Shown here piece by piece: positions 1-6,612 of a stretch of DNA of 9,980 nt. Position 1 is the first letter of the stretch, and each line of letters starts with the position of its first letter. The translations under genes were made by a program, and so were the position numbers. The notes beneath the pieces were generated by a model. It had not been told where the DNA came from and ran no database searches. It worked only from the letters and a program-made list of their open reading frames with translations. Origin of the DNA: JASFEQ01 sp050124735 (GTDB lineage: Bacteria > Desulfobacterota > DSM-4660 > Desulfatiglandales > HGW-15); the NCBI GenBank assembly GCA_050124735.1, contig JASFEQ010000134.1, forward strand, positions 1-9,980, in the 5' to 3' direction.

Positions 1-332
1 TGGGTGAGTTCCCTGTTTATTTCACGACCGCTGACATCAACCCCTCCTTTGGACGCCTGTAAATATGCAGCTACAACCAATGCCTTGTCAGCGGTATTCT
101 TGGGGTGGGCCACAGCAAATGCATCCGCCACGGACCCAAAATCCAGAAGGCCCCTTTCTTCATACTCGGTTTCTTGAGGGTCCATGTTAGCTTCAGGGTA
201 AATTTTTTTGGCGTAGACCAATTGGAATTTCCCTGAGACCCATTCAATGACTCGGAGTTTTGCCTCGCCATCGAGATCCTTCAGGGCTTCATAAACGGTT
301 ATCATCGCGCGTAATTCTGGGTCAATATTCAC
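1..332 (-). CDS. Unrecognised protein, N-terminal part (runs off the window)
   Basis: The reading frame starts at a GTG (332-330) and stays open to the window edge, giving 110 visible residues. A purine-rich GAGGGGG lies about 8 nt before the GTG and decides the start; no upstream ATG fits. The visible protein begins VNIDPELRAMITVYEALKDL and looks helical. It continues through a segment around LRVIEWVSGKF and an acidic linker to a region around ALVVAAYLQASKGG and VSGREINREL. That last part reads like a helix-turn-helix or other compact helical domain, but this is an impression, not an assignment. I do not recognise the family and give no function. Amino-acid usage is balanced and the frame is long for its position, so it is very likely a real gene. 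The C-terminus is outside the window. Confidence 0.75.
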   Translation of the reverse strand, partial: MNIDPELRAMITVYEALKDLDGEAKLRVIEWVSGKFQLVYAKKIYPEANMDPQETEYEERGLLDFGSVADAFAVAHPKNTADKALVVAAYLQASKGGVDVSGREINRELT

Positions 333-775
333 TTTCCTACCCCCTCAAAAACATTGCAAAACACTCTATCATCGATCAATGATGTTGGCAATAATTGTCA
401 TGTAAACCTTGACATCCTCAAACGAGATCCAAGGGCCTGTAACATAAGGCATGACTGGTGTGGGGTGACAAGGGGGCTTAGTTAGGGATTGAGTGGATTT
501 CATCTGTTGTATATGCAATAATTCCAAGCCCGAGAGCCTCAAACATTTGTTTTGCGAGGCAATAAAATTCAAGGGGTTATGGACTGGGGCGCAAAGAAAA
601 GCGGTTTTGGTGTAGAACGAAAATACCAGTGGAATGAAATGAAATTTAATGTGAAATGCAGTGCTTTCATGGTATTTTGGGATTGCTGAGGGTTTATGGG
701 CTTAGACGGGGTTGATGCGTGACCGTTTTGGGACGGAAGGGAGAGGTGGTATGGTTGATGTTTGGGAATGATTGA
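333..775. other. Region without a clear gene; possible decayed reading frame on the minus strand
   Basis: No convincing intact gene lies here. On the minus strand a short frame at 576-478 ends in a protein-like stretch, AKQMFEALGLGIIAYTTDEI, and then a TAA stop. In a second frame, 572-369 ends with ISFEDVKVYMTIIANIIDR. Both look more protein-like than random DNA, and they lie in shifted frames one after the other. This could be the 3' remnant of a decayed gene, but the stretches are too short to name a family. Further toward 775 I see nothing definite except a purine-rich stretch (731-750) that precedes a tiny ORF at 751-771. Confidence 0.25.
363..391 (-). promoter_or_regulatory. Possible sigma70-type promoter for the gene at 1-332
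   Basis: On the minus strand TTGCCA (391-386) stands 17 bp from TAGAGT (368-363), and transcription would start about 25 nt before the GTG at 332. The spacer and first base of the -10 box hold a near-perfect palindrome, ATCATTGATCGATGAT (383-368), broken only at one symmetric pair, which could be an operator. Such matches also arise by chance in AT-rich DNA, so this is weak evidence. Confidence 0.3.
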
Positions 776-1315
776 ATGGACCCACATGAAATGATGGGCA
801 AAGGCAAGTCAATGGGTCGGAATATTGCGAAAATGGAACATCGGATCATTAAAAATCCACCGCTGAACGTGGTTCTTTATCAACCTGAGATACCCTTTAA
901 TACGGGGAATATTGCAAGATTGTGCGGTGCAGCGGAGATCAGGTTGCATTTGATACACCCCCTTGGCTTCGGGCTGGATGATAGGCATCTGAAGAGAGCC
1001 GGGCTGGACTACTGGCGTGAGGTGGATGTTCGGCATCATGAAAATTTTATGGCGTTTTTGCAGAGCAAGGAACAAGGCAAGCAAGCAAAACTGATCGCTT
1101 TTAGCAAACACGCCTCCCAGGCTTACCCAGAGGCGGAAGTGCGCTATGGAGATTACCTGCTTTTCGGACAAGAGACCCTTGGCCTTCCCTCCAGCATACG
1201 GAAATCTTATCCTTGCTATAAAATTCCCATCTGGGGAGCTGTTCGGAGCCTGAACCTTTCCACATCGGTTGGGATCGTGGCCTATCATTACCTCCATGAA
1301 TTGGGCCGATTCTAG
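776..1315 (+). CDS. trmL: tRNA (cytidine/uridine-2'-O-)-methyltransferase, TrmL type (SPOUT family)
   Basis: TrmL methylates the ribose 2'-OH of the wobble base (position 34) of leucine tRNAs with S-adenosylmethionine, as a cytosolic homodimer. The 179-residue frame shows all three SpoU/SPOUT motifs in order: NTGNIAR at residues 42-48, LLFGQETLGLP at 128-138, and the knot segment IPIWGAVRSLNLSTSVGI at 150-167. Known TrmL proteins are about 155-160 residues and begin just before the LNVVLY strand (residue 30 here). The true start may therefore be an internal ATG at 812 or 833 rather than 776. None of these starts has a good ribosome binding site; the best purine-rich stretch (731-750) precedes a six-codon ORF at 751-771. 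An in-frame TGA (773-775) directly before 776 rules out a longer protein. The gene stands alone and is followed by a repeat-rich block. Confidence 0.9.
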   Translation: MDPHEMMGKGKSMGRNIAKMEHRIIKNPPLNVVLYQPEIPFNTGNIARLCGAAEIRLHLIHPLGFGLDDRHLKRAGLDYWREVDVRHHENFMAFLQSKEQGKQAKLIAFSKHASQAYPEAEVRYGDYLLFGQETLGLPSSIRKSYPCYKIPIWGAVRSLNLSTSVGIVAYHYLHELGRF

Positions 1316-1355
1316 AAGTGTTTCATGGAGGCTGTCGGAAAACGCCCATCTCCCA

Positions 1356-1403
1356 TTCGACAAGCCGTTCGACAGGCCGTTCGACAGGCCGTTCGACAGG
1401 CTC
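1356..1403. repeat. Four tandem 12-bp units
   Basis: The unit TTCGACAGGCCG occurs at 1356-1367 (one change, TTCGACAAGCCG), 1368-1379, 1380-1391 and, with the last two bases altered, 1392-1403. Because the unit is 12 bp, every frame through it repeats a four-residue peptide, which explains the spurious open frames. The final unit also forms the left arm of the imperfect hairpin in the next array. Confidence 0.9.
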
Positions 1404-1454
1404 ACGGTCCTGAGCAAGGTCGAAGGACTCACGGTCCTGAGCAGGGTCGAAGGA
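1401..1454. repeat. Two tandem 27-bp REP-like units
   Basis: Two copies, 1401-1427 and 1428-1454, differ by one base: CTGAGCAAGG in the first, CTGAGCAGGG in the second. With the preceding TTCGAC (1392-1397) the first copy forms an imperfect stem: TTCGAC pairs with GTCGAA and GCTCA with TGAGC. This resembles extragenic palindromic elements that recur in many bacterial genomes. No protein-coding role is likely. Confidence 0.8.
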
Positions 1455-1632
1455 CTGCGTTACCCTCATCCCTTGTCACTCGCCTTCGCGCTTATGCCCG
1501 GCAGCTAGCCGCGGGGAGGAAGCGAAAGGCGACCGCGCCGAAGCCTTGGCGAAGGCGGGTGGTACGCTACGGCGCAGTTTCGCTAGGCTTGGGCAAAGAT
1601 GCCACGCCCCTTGGCCCGGGGGGCTTCACTGG

Positions 1633-1652
1633 GGCGTACTTCTATGTACGCC
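1633..1652. repeat. Perfect 7-bp hairpin inside the composite repeat
   Basis: GGCGTAC (1633-1639) and GTACGCC (1646-1652) are perfect complements around a six-base loop, TTCTAT. There is no T-run behind it, so it is not a typical intrinsic terminator. It is more likely a structural part of the surrounding repeat element. Confidence 0.7.
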
Positions 1653-1920
1653 TCTCGCAGATACCGCCCTTTCTCGGTGATTCCTCGGGATTTCGGAAGC
1701 CTTGCAGCTGGACATTTTCCATCAGGCTCTCAGAGGCCGGTTTTTCGACAGTGTCATTGTAGGGCTTGGTTGCATTGTCATAAAATAACATTAAAAATTT
1801 TGGCTACTTAGGGAGGGTTTGGATTTATTAAGGATTGGGGAGTTGATTTCTCAAGGATTGATGAAAATATTCAAAGCATGAGAGAATCCTGAAAATAGCC
1901 TGTTTGAAAGGAGGTAGGAG

Positions 1921-2385
1921 ATGAAGAAGATACTCGTGTTCGGCGGCATTTTGATGTTTGTGTCCATGATGTTTTCTCTATCAGCGCACGCGCACTGCCA
2001 GATACCGTGCGGGATATATGGGGATGAGATGCGGTTTCAGATGATAGAAGAAGATATCAGAACGGTGGAAAAAGCCATGAAAGAAATTGTTGCGCTTTCA
2101 AGAGAGGGGGACAAAAATTACAATCAGATCGTACGGTGGGTAAATAGCAAGGATGAGCACGCAGGTCGGATTCAGGGAATCGTTCATCAGTATTTCATGA
2201 CGCAGCGGCTAAAACCCGTCGAAAAAGAGAAAACAGGTGAGTACCGAAAATACGTGGAGAAACTGGAGTTGTTACACCAAATGCTCTTTTATGCCATGAA
2301 AGCGAAGCAGACGACTGATCTCAATTATGTAAAGAAGCTGAGGTCAGCTTTGGGGCGTTTTAGAACGGCCTATTTCGCTCACTAG
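1921..2385 (+). CDS. sodN: Nickel superoxide dismutase with Sec signal peptide (exported)
   Basis: NiSOD converts superoxide to oxygen and hydrogen peroxide with a nickel bound by the N-terminal 'nickel hook'. The 154-residue precursor begins with a clear signal peptide: two Lys, a hydrophobic core at about 4-21, and AHA at 22-24. It is followed directly by HCQIPCGIY at 25-33, matching the family hook H-C-x-x-P-C-G-x-Y. Cleavage after Ala24 would place His at position 1, as the active site requires, leaving a 130-residue mature enzyme; the Streptomyces enzyme is about 117. A Glu in MIEED probably matches the conserved Glu17. The position of Streptomyces Arg47 appears to be His (SKDEHAGR). A strong ribosome binding site, AAAGGAGGT (1907-1915), lies 5 nt before the ATG. 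No sodX-type protease gene is in the window. The region 1752-1920 upstream is AT-rich and shows no promoter I trust. The gene is single and convergent with the next one. Confidence 0.88.
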   Translation: MKKILVFGGILMFVSMMFSLSAHAHCQIPCGIYGDEMRFQMIEEDIRTVEKAMKEIVALSREGDKNYNQIVRWVNSKDEHAGRIQGIVHQYFMTQRLKPVEKEKTGEYRKYVEKLELLHQMLFYAMKAKQTTDLNYVKKLRSALGRFRTAYFAH

Positions 2386-2466
2386 GGCGAGAGGCATAGT
2401 CATCTATTGGAACGGTAGATTAATGGGGTATTCTGATAGGAGCTGATGGGGCATTTTGAGGGGTAA

Positions 2467-2499
2467 ATGGGGCTGAGGTGGTCACCACTTCAGCCCCAT
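2467..2499. terminator. Bidirectional intrinsic terminator hairpin between convergent genes
   Basis: ATGGGGCTGAGGTGG (2467-2481) pairs with CCACTTCAGCCCCAT (2485-2499), with one G-T type mismatch and a 3-nt loop. It lies about 80 bp after sodN, and its right arm overlaps the stop codon of the minus-strand gene (2492-2490). On the plus strand a run of T begins about 9 nt later, so the T-tract is not ideally placed. Position and stem strength support a shared terminator. Confidence 0.7.
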
Positions 2500-3554
2500 T
2501 CACCACATTTTTTGGAAAGAGAGGAGAGCAGATGTAGGACCTTATTCGCTGAAGTTTGCTCCATGGTGCCCATCCCGCAAGCAGGGGTAAGGATGGAACC
2601 TGCGATCAGCGTTTTTGGATCCAGGCCCCATTCATAACAGCGGTTGAGGCCCTCTTGGAGTTTGGAGAAGAGGCCCTCTAGGGACTCCTGCCCGGTGAAA
2701 GTATAGGTGGGGACGATTCCCCAGGCAATAACGCCACCTCCACGAAGAAAACGGGTAATCTCATCAGGGTAAAGCAGGAAATAGTCCATATAATCAAAGG
2801 CGTCAAAGTTGACAATATCGGGTCCTGCTTCAATGATCATGGACCAGTCCGTGTTGCCGCAACAATGGATCCCTATGAGTGCATCGGACCGGTCTCTGAG
2901 GTAATCAATGACCTCTTTGAGAAGATGGACAACCTCAGACCGTTCAATGGGCGAAAAGGCGGAACCGAAACCGGAAAGGGACGGTTCATCCAGAAAAATG
3001 ATCGGCTTTTTCCCTGATTTGCCTATTTCCCTCACCTGCCATAGGGCTTTGATGGAGATTCCCTTGACCATGACCTCCAGTAGTTCAGGATCATAGAGCA
3101 AGGATTTTCCATCAAGGCCTATTATGCCCCCTGAGAAGGTAATGGGTCCAACAATCTGGCCCTTAATATAGGGTCCATATGCCTGCGGATTTTTCCGGAT
3201 CAACTTTAGCAGCTCATAGAGTCCGGGCGCAAATTCACTGCTGATGGCAAAATAATCAACGTCATCCGCTAAAAACCGATCGTAAAAGGCCACGAGCTCA
3301 GATTCCTTATCACTTGAGGTGACCGCGAGGGACCTCTTATCTTCTATGATTTCCAATAAAGGCAGCCCTTCACTGAACTGTATGTTCACGTCTTCCAGAT
3401 GAGTGCGTTTGACAAGCTGGGGCCAAAAGGGGATCTCTGGGAGTTGTTCCAGAATGTGAAGGCAGGTGTCCTGGGCGCCCACGGACGGAACGCTACCAAT
3501 TCCCGTAGCCTTAAAGTTGAATGCGGGTTTTCTTTCTTTTGACGTTGTATCCAT
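2490..3554 (-). CDS. Short MetE-like / UROD-fold methyltransferase-family protein
   Basis: The 354-residue protein is about half the size of full MetE and looks like the catalytic TIM barrel alone. It opens with ATGIGSVPS (16-24), resembling the start of MetE/UROD-superfamily barrels. It carries DEPSL (189-193), IHCCGNTDW (229-237) and LTPACGMGTM (322-331). In MetE the catalytic zinc is held by His-x-Cys and a later Cys; here His230, Cys232 and Cys326 are candidate ligands. This suggests methyl transfer, possibly to homocysteine from a corrinoid protein as in 'core' MetE enzymes of anaerobes, but the substrate cannot be read from the sequence. The ATG has AAGGA about 11 nt upstream, a loose spacing. 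No corrinoid-protein gene is adjacent, and the gene seems to be transcribed alone. Uroporphyrinogen decarboxylase proper is unlikely because the Cys/His cluster is present. Confidence 0.75.
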   Translation of the reverse strand: MDTTSKERKPAFNFKATGIGSVPSVGAQDTCLHILEQLPEIPFWPQLVKRTHLEDVNIQFSEGLPLLEIIEDKRSLAVTSSDKESELVAFYDRFLADDVDYFAISSEFAPGLYELLKLIRKNPQAYGPYIKGQIVGPITFSGGIIGLDGKSLLYDPELLEVMVKGISIKALWQVREIGKSGKKPIIFLDEPSLSGFGSAFSPIERSEVVHLLKEVIDYLRDRSDALIGIHCCGNTDWSMIIEAGPDIVNFDAFDYMDYFLLYPDEITRFLRGGGVIAWGIVPTYTFTGQESLEGLFSKLQEGLNRCYEWGLDPKTLIAGSILTPACGMGTMEQTSANKVLHLLSSLSKKCGEWG

Positions 3555-3730
3555 TACTTAAGAGGTCCTTTCCTTCGTAAATGGGCCTTTTTGCACGCTG
3601 GATGAAGTCTCAGGCCAAGAGCCTAATCATAATAGTTGGATGGTCTACAATTAAGGTGTTTTGCAGAGTTTGAGAGGTAGGATTCTACTCGCTAGAATTT
3701 ACTGTGTAAAGGGCTTAGCGCAGTTTAGGC

Positions 3731-4487
3731 TCAGGCGGTGTTGAACTGCTCCCGGATGTTGGCCAGCCATGATTCCAGAATGGCGATCATTTTTTCCTTT
3801 GTTTGCCTGACTTTATCGAGCTGTTTTTGCTCTATGGCGCTTTGTTCAGCGATCATGCTCTTGAGTTCCTCAAGTCGGCTCCTTGAGGATTCATCCTCCG
3901 GGTGTTGTGCAACGATTATTTCATAGGTATCTATGGCCTCTTCTATTTGCCCTTGTTCAAAATAGATCTCAGCCAAGGTAGGCGTAGCGATCTCAGGTTG
4001 CTCTTCTTCTAGAGCAGGGACCTCTTGCACGACCTCTTGTGCTTCAGATTGGGCGGTGATTTCTTCAATATGGGGTTGGGGTTCCTCCACTGGAGCCTCT
4101 TGTTTCGGTGACAGTGTATTCAGGAAATCGAGAGCCACCTGGTCATCGGGTCGATGAGCCAGATAGAGTTCAAGGGAGCGAGTTGCCTCTTGTTTTCTAT
4201 TCTGCTTCATGTAGATTTCCGCTTGCAGTTTATATGTGTCCGTTAAATCACCGATCAGTGAGCTGACCTTCTCCAATTCCGTCTCGGCCTGGGGCATCAA
4301 AATAGGTCTCTGCCAGAAGTCGTCTGATATGGATGTCGTTAGGGTATGCATTTAGGGCCTTGACAGACTCCTGTATCACCCTTCTCAGCTGGCCTTCCTT
4401 TTTCAGGTTTGAAAGGAGATGAAAAAGGGTTTTTGGTGAAGGAGCATCTGCCAAGATCCGCCTGTAAAGCTCATCGGTATTCGCCAT
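3731..4487 (-). pseudogene. TPR-repeat protein gene interrupted by a frameshift near 4295
   Basis: The first part (ATG 4487, behind GGGGAAAGGAT) reads MANTDELYRRILADAPSPKT and continues to a TPR helix LLAETYFDA, then runs into an unrelated tail and stops at 4248. The second part continues in the next frame as QAETELEKVSSLI and stays open to 3731. The start at 4351 available in that second frame merely reads the TPR helix out of frame, so two separate genes are unlikely. Repeats include AEIYMKQNRKQEA and AEIYFEQGQIEEA, separated by an acidic Pro/Glu-rich linker and ending in a long helix. In intact TPR units Tyr11 and Ala20 are nine residues apart; across the break the DNA is 11 nt short, so an 11-nt deletion fits exactly. 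It may be a true mutation or an assembly error. TPR proteins are protein-binding scaffolds; the partner is unknown. Confidence 0.8.
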
Positions 4488-4565
4488 CCTCTTATCCTTT
4501 CCCCTGGTTTCGGGCTATTTAATCATTTTATTCAGAAACCTATACACTTGTCGGTTTGAATGCTT

Positions 4566-4910
4566 TCATGGGCGCTTCTTCTCTTTTGCTTGAGATGCAC
4601 TGCGCCCTCCTTCTTTTGTGTTAAATCTGTATAGGATTTCGTTATCCTTTACCAAGCCCAGTTCCGTTCTTGCCACAGATTCCAAGTAGTCCTTATCCGT
4701 ACGAAGCCGCTTGATCTCTTCCAGCAGGGCTTGATTCTCTTTCTCCAGTGTCTGAATTCTCTCTATATGGGCCTGTCTATCCTTTTCCATCCGATACAGG
4801 TGGATAAAGCCACGCTCACCGAATCCAAGCCATGAGGCCATCAGGGCCAAGAAGAGTAGGGTAATAAAGGAGAATTTCAAAAACCCTTTTTTTCTGATTG
4901 CCAAGATCAA
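4566..4910 (-). CDS. ftsB: FtsB/DivIC-like septum formation initiator
   Basis: FtsB is a bitopic inner-membrane protein that joins FtsL and FtsQ in the divisome. The 114-residue protein has a short basic N-terminus, one membrane segment (about 12-29), a coiled coil (about 42-75, with LEKENQALLEEIKRLRTD), then the family's C-terminal pattern ARTELGLVKDNEILYRF (80-96). The tail is basic and rich in Lys. The start is a TTG at 4910-4908: no ATG is available, the stop of exbD (4930-4928) lies just upstream, and GGAG stands 4 nt before it. A second TTG two codons later is also possible. It lies 17 nt after exbD in the same direction, so co-transcription is likely. The assignment is by architecture and motif. 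Confidence 0.85.
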   Translation of the reverse strand: MILAIRKKGFLKFSFITLLFLALMASWLGFGERGFIHLYRMEKDRQAHIERIQTLEKENQALLEEIKRLRTDKDYLESVARTELGLVKDNEILYRFNTKEGGRSASQAKEKKRP

Positions 4911-4927
4911 ATAGCTCCAAGAAAAAG

Positions 4928-5344
4928 TTAAAATGCCTTTTCAGGCTTCCACCGGGCGGCAATTATGATGGAATGGGCACCAGCCGTCTTGGCAAGATCC
5001 ATAATCTGCACGACCTTGCCATGACTTACATCTTTATCCGCCTGGAGAATCACTTGAAAGATCCCTTTCTTTTTGACAAGTTTTCTCATCCTTTCCTGGA
5101 GGGTCGTCATGTCCATTCTCTTCCCTTCCAGGTAGGTATGGCCGGATTTGTCAATGACCAGGGTTATTCTGTTTTTCTCCTGATTGAGGATCCTTTTGGC
5201 CACTTTGGGTAGGCTGATGCGAACACCAGAAGCCACGTCGAAATGGGAGGTGACCATAAAGAAGATCAAGAGCAGAAAGACAATATCAATCAGCGGCGCG
5301 ATACTGAGTCTTATCTCGTCCTCTCGTGGCTTCCTGAAGCGCAT
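4928..5344 (-). CDS. exbD: ExbD/TolR-family biopolymer transport protein
   Basis: ExbD works with ExbB as a proton-motive-force motor that energises a periplasmic partner. The 138-residue protein has the family layout: a short charged N-terminus (MRFRKPREDEIRLSI), one membrane helix (about 16-33, APLIDIVFLLLIFFMVT), then a periplasmic domain. Asp20 in the helix matches the conserved proton-carrying Asp of ExbD/TolR. The periplasmic part shows the usual ITLVIDKSGHTYLEGK and VILQADKDVSHGKVVQIM segments. The ATG follows AGGGGATC and lies 6 nt after the exbB stop, so the two are translationally close. No TonB or TolA gene is seen, so the driven process (iron uptake, Tol-Pal, gliding or other) is open. 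Confidence 0.93.
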   Translation of the reverse strand: MRFRKPREDEIRLSIAPLIDIVFLLLIFFMVTSHFDVASGVRISLPKVAKRILNQEKNRITLVIDKSGHTYLEGKRMDMTTLQERMRKLVKKKGIFQVILQADKDVSHGKVVQIMDLAKTAGAHSIIIAARWKPEKAF

Positions 5345-5350
5345 GATCCC

Positions 5351-5962
5351 CTAATCCTGCTTGTAGTTTTCCATGATCTCGATGATTTTTAGAGAATTTT
5401 CTTCCATTTCAAAGATAAGGGATTCTGCTTTGTCCCTTATAATTCGATGACACACCAGGGTCGGGATCGCCACACAAAGGCCTGTCGCGGTGGTAATGAG
5501 CGCTTCCGCAATTCCACCAGCCAGGGCAGCCGGGTCTCCCACGCCCTGGATAGAAATGACATTGAAGGTCTTGATCATGCCGGATACCGTACCCAACAAC
5601 CCCAGCAATGGCGTCAAATTGGCGATAGTGGCCAGAATGCCCACACGTTTTTCAAGGATAACCGCCTCGCGTCCACCTCGATCCTCAACGGCCTCCTTCA
5701 CCAACCACATGCCCCGTCCGATGTTTTTCAATCCTGCTGAAAAAATGTTGGAAATTGATGATGTATCCCCCTGGCAAAGGAAAAGGGCTTCAGATACCTT
5801 CTGTTGCCTCAGCAAGTCTCCCACCTTGCGAATAAATTCTTCAGGGAGGATGTGTTTCCGCCTTAATACCCACAACCGTTCCAGGAACACGGCGAGTGCT
5901 ATGATGGAGCAAAAGATGATGGGGTACATAAATACCCCGCCCTTCATAATGAGATCAATCAC
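5351..5962 (-). CDS. exbB: MotA/TolQ/ExbB proton channel family protein
   Basis: This is the channel-forming partner of ExbD. The 203-residue protein has three membrane segments at about 12-31, 108-132 and 152-175, with a cytoplasmic region between the first two. It carries LTPLLGLLGTVSGMI (116-130) and GGIAEALITTATGLCVAIP (149-167), the two most conserved stretches of the family, including the polar Thr residues that line the channel. The start is a GTG at 5962-5960, supported by GGAG 8 nt before it; the first in-frame ATG, five codons later, lacks a comparable site. It is the first gene of the run exbB-exbD-ftsB-TPR. The 258 bp upstream (5963-6220) hold no gene I can support and no clear promoter. 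Confidence 0.93.
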   Translation of the reverse strand: MIDLIMKGGVFMYPIIFCSIIALAVFLERLWVLRRKHILPEEFIRKVGDLLRQQKVSEALFLCQGDTSSISNIFSAGLKNIGRGMWLVKEAVEDRGGREAVILEKRVGILATIANLTPLLGLLGTVSGMIKTFNVISIQGVGDPAALAGGIAEALITTATGLCVAIPTLVCHRIIRDKAESLIFEMEENSLKIIEIMENYKQD

Positions 5963-6220
5963 AGTCCCATCTCCGAATGCGCACGTATGGATTTGGAGCC
6001 TAATGCTGCCCGCTTCGGAATAGAGAGATTATGGATTTGATAGAAAAGATTTCCGGAAGAATATGCCCGGGAAGCAACGGCTGTTCTGGATGGAGGGCTT
6101 AGAAAATCTATTTTGGCTCGTCTCCTCTCTTCCTATTTCAGAGATCTAGTCACGGGTGGCAAGTGAGTCCTTCTCCGCGCAGACCCTGAAAACGCGCAAT
6201 AAGCTTCAATTTGACTGGTG

Positions 6221-6451
6221 TTACTTGAATCTTGTGATCTTGAATTTCCTGTACCTCAGATTCTCATTGTCTCCCTGAAAAAGACTATCCAAGTCTCTTA
6301 CAAGAAACCTTAAGTAGGAGAGTTTGTCCGGCACCTCATCTGTTTCAAGGATCTCAAACGCTTTCTCAATCTCTTCCACCGTCTTCTCTAGCTCTTCTAC
6401 AATATCAAATTCCCTGCTCAGTTCTGTGCTTTTACCATACTCCTCTGTCAT
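6221..6451 (-). CDS. Small acidic helical protein of unknown function
   Basis: This is a 76-residue protein starting MTEEYGKSTELSREFDIVEE. The first half is rich in Glu and predicted to form a long helix (IVEELEKTVEEIEKAFEI). The second half, around DKLSYLRFLVRDLDSLFQG, is more hydrophobic, and the tail is basic (RYRKFKITRFK). The start at 6451 is preferred over an in-frame ATG six codons earlier (6469), because AAAAGGAAAT sits at good spacing only before 6451. There are no Cys, signal peptide or membrane segment. I do not recognise a family; a cytosolic helical-bundle or adaptor protein is all the sequence suggests. It is separated from exbB by 258 bp and is probably its own transcript. Confidence 0.6.
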   Translation of the reverse strand: MTEEYGKSTELSREFDIVEELEKTVEEIEKAFEILETDEVPDKLSYLRFLVRDLDSLFQGDNENLRYRKFKITRFK

Positions 6452-6612
6452 ATCTATTTCCTTTTCCATAAATTTAAAGATTTAATCAAAGGATGAACTG
6501 TTCAATCCCGTCTGCCCCTGAGGACTTGTTCCTATACTTCATGGAAATCAAGAAGCATCCTCTTCTAAACTCATTCGGACAAGATCAATATGTGGGGATT
6601 ACATACGCGGTA

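Larger units (their letters stand above)
1328..1751. repeat. Composite GC-rich repeat element with inverted ends, just downstream of trmL
   Basis: The block differs in composition from its surroundings and contains stacked repeats. Its ends are related in inverted orientation: CTGTCGGAAAACG at 1332-1344 against the complement CTGTCGAAAAACCG of 1751-1738. A second right-hand copy at 1710-1729, GGACATTTTCCATCAGGCTC, matches the complement of 1347-1328 at about 16 of 20 positions. Inside are two tandem arrays (1356-1454), an inverted pair CGCCTTCGC (1481-1489) and GCGAAGGCG (1549-1557), and a hairpin at 1633-1652. Open frames through the block encode low-complexity translations and are treated as spurious. 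From memory, similar sequences recur in several deltaproteobacterial genomes, but I cannot verify this here. No transposase is encoded, so if mobile it is non-autonomous. Confidence 0.6.

Noticed and set aside
809..1432. Long minus-strand frame opposite trmL
   Set aside because: It is the antisense of a well-identified gene, and its N-terminal part is the repeat peptide from the 12-bp units.
1356..1454. CRISPR array
   Set aside because: The 12-bp and 27-bp units are directly adjacent with no unique spacers, and no cas gene is present.
1325..1762. Open frame of 145 codons on the plus strand through the repeat block
   Set aside because: Its sequence is produced by 12-bp and 27-bp tandem repeats and GC-rich DNA; the translation is low complexity and there is no ribosome binding site.
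3682..3698. Small hairpin ATTCTA-CTCGC-TAGAAT as terminator of the TPR gene
   Set aside because: Only a 6-bp AT-rich stem with no T-run in the minus-strand direction; too weak to call.
5490..6023. Plus-strand frame of 177 codons opposite exbB
   Set aside because: It is antisense to a clear ExbB protein with all family motifs and has no recognisable protein features.
6031..6101. Tiny plus-strand ORF (MDLIEKISGR..., 23 codons) with two Cys
   Set aside because: Too short, with only a weak purine stretch before it and no sign of conservation; chance is sufficient explanation.
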